Shown: piece after piece, positions 6,977 through 9,190 of the stretch
Layout of the letters: every line of letters starts with the position of its first letter
Numbering within the stretch: the stretch's first letter is position 1
NCBI GenBank assembly: GCA_929200175.1
Contig: CAKMYR010000044.1
Location: 1-9,190 of the forward strand
Reading direction: 5' to 3'
DNA from: an uncultured Gammaproteobacteria bacterium
GTDB lineage: Bacteria; Pseudomonadota; Gammaproteobacteria; PS1; Pseudothioglobaceae
DNA: 9,190 nt
Notes under the pieces: generated by a model
What the model was told of the DNA's origin: nothing
The model's input: the letters and a program-made list of their open reading frames with translations, nothing else
Databases searched by the model: none
Translations under genes and position numbers: made by a program

Positions 6977-8606
6977 ATACTGAATCCTTGAATGGAGCAA
7001 TTCCAATTCTTTTAAAAACTTTATTAAAACTTTCTTCTTCTTCTTTGTTTGCTAGATAAACTTTAACTATTTTTTCAACTACATCAATTACTTCATCTTG
7101 AGAAACAGCTCTACCTAGTCTTTTACCTAATTCAGTATCATCTTTAGTATTGCCGCCTAAGGTGATTTGATAAAATGCATCTTCATTTTTATTTAATCCT
7201 AATAATCCTATATCAGCTACATGATGATGAGAACATGAATTTTCACAACCAGATATATGTAAAGACAAATTACCAGCTTCAAACAATAATCCATTTTCAT
7301 TAAATCTATTTTGAATTTGTTTTGCAATCGGGATAGATGTTGTTTTTGCCAAAGAGCAATAATCAAGACCCGGGCAAGAAACTATATGGGCAAATGTATC
7401 ATTATGTGGACTAGATAAATCAATTAAATTTAATTTTTGCCACAATTCATAAACATCTTCGTTTTTAACAAATGGTAGTACGATATCTTGTTTTTTAGTA
7501 ATCCTAGCTTCATCACAGCTATATTTTAATACTAGCTTAGCAAGTGCTTTTAGTTGTTGATGAGATATATCTCCAGGTGCTGAGTTTATTTGGCTTAATG
7601 ATACAAAAATAACAGAATAACCGGATATTTTATTTTCGCGTACGTTGTTTTTTCTCCAAATACTAAAATTAAAATCAACATCAGTATTTTTATTTGAGTA
7701 CGCTTTTGGTTTGATTGGAATCTTAAAATTATCTTGTAATTTTTTTAATTTGGCAAAGTTTAGTTTTAATTCTTTATTGTCTTTTGATAATAACCAATCT
7801 TTTTCAACTAATTCAGAGAATTTATCTTTTCCTAACTCTTTAACTAAAAATTTTATTCTACCTTTTTTAGGATTATTTCTACGACCTTGAAGATTATAAG
7901 TACGTAATAAAGATTCAAGATAGCTTAATATATCTTCTTCTGGTACAAAAGATTTTACTTCCTGTGCTAGCATTGCTGCTGCGCCTAAGCCTCCTCCAGC
8001 ATAAACTGCAAAACCTAGCTCTTTATTTTCATTACGCACTATTTGTAATCCTATGTCATGAAATTTCATTCCTATTTGATCTGTTTTTATTCCATTAATA
8101 GCAATTTTAAATTTTGCTGGTAACCATGAAAATTCAGGATGTAGTGTAAACCATTGACGAATTATTTCGCTGTATGGCCTTGCATCAGCTATTTCATCTG
8201 TTCTTACTCCTGATAATGGATCTGCTGTTATATTACGAATAGATTTACCGCTGGTTTGAATCGCATGCAAGCCAGCATCAGCTAAATCTTTTAATATGTT
8301 TGGCATATCAGCTAAATCAATCCAGTTAAATTGAATATTTTGTCTGGTTGTAAAATGACCATAACCTTTATCATACTTATTTGCAATAAGTGCTAATTGA
8401 TTAAGCTGTTTTGAATTAATTACGCCATATGGTATAGCTACACGCAACATATTTGCATGTAATTCTTTATATAAGCCATTTCTAAGCCTTAGGCTTCTAA
8501 ATTGATCTTCATCAAGCTCGTTTTTTTTGTATCTATCTATTTGCTTGGTAAATTGCTCTACTCTTTCGCCTAAGAATTGACTATCTAAATTATCGTATTT
8601 ATACAT
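6969..8606 (-). CDS. cysI: Sulfite/nitrite reductase hemoprotein (siroheme, [4Fe-4S])
   Basis: This is the siroheme enzyme that reduces sulfite to sulfide by six electrons (or nitrite to ammonia in related members). The 545-residue product has two ferredoxin-like half-domains, the first with GHFTTRQNIQFNW (83-95), and the siroheme/[4Fe-4S] ligands CPGLDYC (Cys411 and Cys417) and GCENSC (Cys454 and Cys458). All four cluster cysteines are present. Genes for DUF934, DUF2061 and CysH follow, so sulfite is the likely substrate. No CysJ-type flavoprotein is adjacent, so the donor is probably ferredoxin or a similar carrier. The ATG at 8606 fits the family but has no recognisable Shine-Dalgarno sequence. 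It is the first gene of the cluster and is divergent from the Lrp-type regulator gene. Confidence 0.9.
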   Translation of the reverse strand: MYKYDNLDSQFLGERVEQFTKQIDRYKKNELDEDQFRSLRLRNGLYKELHANMLRVAIPYGVINSKQLNQLALIANKYDKGYGHFTTRQNIQFNWIDLADMPNILKDLADAGLHAIQTSGKSIRNITADPLSGVRTDEIADARPYSEIIRQWFTLHPEFSWLPAKFKIAINGIKTDQIGMKFHDIGLQIVRNENKELGFAVYAGGGLGAAAMLAQEVKSFVPEEDILSYLESLLRTYNLQGRRNNPKKGRIKFLVKELGKDKFSELVEKDWLLSKDNKELKLNFAKLKKLQDNFKIPIKPKAYSNKNTDVDFNFSIWRKNNVRENKISGYSVIFVSLSQINSAPGDISHQQLKALAKLVLKYSCDEARITKKQDIVLPFVKNEDVYELWQKLNLIDLSSPHNDTFAHIVSCPGLDYCSLAKTTSIPIAKQIQNRFNENGLLFEAGNLSLHISGCENSCSHHHVADIGLLGLNKNEDAFYQITLGGNTKDDTELGKRLGRAVSQDEVIDVVEKIVKVYLANKEEEESFNKVFKRIGIAPFKDSVYA

Positions 8607-8652
8607 TTAAAGGGTGCTTTTTAATAAATTTAAGCCATTGTACATAAATAAT

Positions 8653-8680
8653 ATTCTAAATATAAGATTATTTTAGTAAA
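8653..8680 (-). promoter_or_regulatory. Candidate sigma70-type promoter of the cys cluster
   Basis: On the - strand TTTACT (8680-8675, four of six consensus matches) is separated by 16 bp from TAGAAT (8658-8653, five of six). Transcription would start near 8646, about 40 nt before the cysI ATG. The -35 element lies inside the left arm of the inverted repeat at 8671-8712, consistent with control by a DNA-binding protein there. Confidence 0.45.
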
Positions 8681-8712
8681 ATAATTATTAAATTATTACT
8701 TTTTTGCTAAAA
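8671..8712. promoter_or_regulatory. Inverted repeat, candidate operator between cysI and the Lrp-type gene
   Basis: TTTTAGTAAAA (8671-8681) and TTTTGCTAAAA (8702-8712) are inverted copies with one mismatch in 11, their centres 31 bp apart, about three helical turns. A looser copy of the right arm (TTATGCTAATT, 8722-8732) follows 20 bp further on in direct orientation. The left arm covers the predicted cysI -35, and the right arm lies in the candidate regulator promoter. Spaced, phased sites suit an oligomeric Lrp-type regulator, but base composition makes chance AT repeats common. Confidence 0.4.
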
Positions 8713-8725
8713 GATAGTATATTAT
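8696..8725 (+). promoter_or_regulatory. Weak candidate promoter for the Lrp/AsnC-type gene
   Basis: TATATT (8718-8723) or TATTAT (8720-8725) is an acceptable -10, about 32-39 bp before the ATG at 8757, but the best -35 (TTACTT, 8696-8701) is poor. Such a promoter would depend on an activator or be weak. Confidence 0.3.
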
Positions 8726-8756
8726 GCTAATTTTTACCTAGTTGGTATAAAATTTT

Positions 8757-9190
8757 ATGGATAAAGTAGACATTAAGATTTTAGATTTATTACAAAATAA
8801 TTCTGATTTAACTATTAAAGAGATATCTGATGCAGCAAATGTATCCACTACTCCTTGCTGGAAGAGGATTAATAAACTAAAAAAACAAGGAATTATTAAA
8901 AAGACTATAGCTATTATAGATCAAGAAAAAGTACAACTAAATACAACTGTATTTGTATTTATAACAATTGAATCACACGATAAAAATAAAATAAATATGT
9001 TTTCAAAATCAGTTAAAACATTGCCAGAGATTGTAGAATGTCATCGTCTAAGTGGCGCTGTTGATTATATATTAAAGGCAATTGTTAAAGATATTGCTGC
9101 ATATGATAATTTTTATAAGAGACTTATTGGCGATTTATCATTTATTAAAGTTACCTCTAGTTTTGTAATTGAAAGCATTAAACAAACTAA
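8757..9190 (+). CDS. Lrp/AsnC-family transcriptional regulator, DecR-like (3' end outside window)
   Basis: Translation from the ATG at 8757 stays open to the window edge, giving 144 residues; related proteins have about 150, so only a few codons are missing. The N-terminus begins MDKVDIKILDLLQ, followed by a winged helix-turn-helix with the recognition region NVSTTPCWKRINKLKKQGII (28-47), then the RAM ligand-binding and oligomerisation domain (about 63-142) with LSGAVDYILK (98-107) and AYDNFYKRLI (115-124), ending VTSSFVIESIK. The TTPCWKR and YDxFYKRL...VTSSF signatures are those of E. coli DecR (YbaO), which responds to cysteine and activates a cysteine desulfidase gene. It is divergent from the cys cluster, so it may control that cluster and itself in response to cysteine. 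The family call is firm; effector and targets are inferred. No good Shine-Dalgarno sequence is visible. Confidence 0.92.
   Translation, partial: MDKVDIKILDLLQNNSDLTIKEISDAANVSTTPCWKRINKLKKQGIIKKTIAIIDQEKVQLNTTVFVFITIESHDKNKINMFSKSVKTLPEIVECHRLSGAVDYILKAIVKDIAAYDNFYKRLIGDLSFIKVTSSFVIESIKQT

Noticed and set aside
7645..7890. Open frame on + strand inside cysI
   Set aside because: Antisense shadow of the linker between the two CysI half-domains.
8735..8747. TACC-N5-GGTA inverted repeat just before the regulator start
   Set aside because: Arms of only 4 bp; too short to call an operator, although its position next to the start codon would allow autoregulation.

Overview
The window is very AT-rich (by eye about 30% GC) and densely packed. 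Protein resemblance is to gammaproteobacterial Rnf/Rsx, QueA and DecR-type proteins, so an AT-rich, compact gammaproteobacterium is the best guess, for example a free-living marine oligotroph or a symbiont with a streamlined genome. The exact lineage cannot be read from the sequence.

Layout, left to right. Bases 1-264 (+) hold the 3' end of a YceI-family periplasmic protein gene. It converges on a block of six tightly overlapping genes on the - strand, transcribed from about 5465 down to 291: rnfA, rnfB, rnfC, rnfD, rnfG and queA. A 142-bp AT-rich spacer (5466-5607) separates this block from a second - strand cluster, transcribed from 8606 down to 5608: a CysI-type sulfite/nitrite reductase, a DUF934 protein, a DUF2061 protein and a CysH-family reductase with Fe-S cysteines. 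A 150-bp divergent intergenic region (8607-8756) then leads to an Lrp/AsnC-family regulator gene (+) that runs off the right edge a few codons before its expected end.

How the genes work together. The cys cluster gives assimilatory reduction of activated sulfate to sulfite (CysH-like) and of sulfite to sulfide (CysI). No CysJ flavoprotein is present, so the sulfite reductase probably takes electrons from ferredoxin or another small carrier. The Rnf complex is a membrane NADH:ferredoxin oxidoreductase coupled to an ion gradient and lies directly downstream, so it is a plausible supplier of low-potential electrons. The divergent regulator resembles the cysteine-sensing DecR (YbaO) branch of Lrp/AsnC, and the shared intergenic region has a helically phased inverted repeat over the predicted promoters, suggesting cysteine-responsive control of the cluster.

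The oddest structural point is that rnfE, the sixth Rnf subunit gene, is absent from its usual place after rnfG; queA overlaps the rnfG stop instead. All recognised genes belong to known families, and no mobile element, CRISPR array or RNA gene was seen. No wholly new system is evident. The best leads are the missing rnfE, the Rnf / CysJ-less sulfite reductase pairing, the atypical CysH and the putative cysteine-responsive operator.
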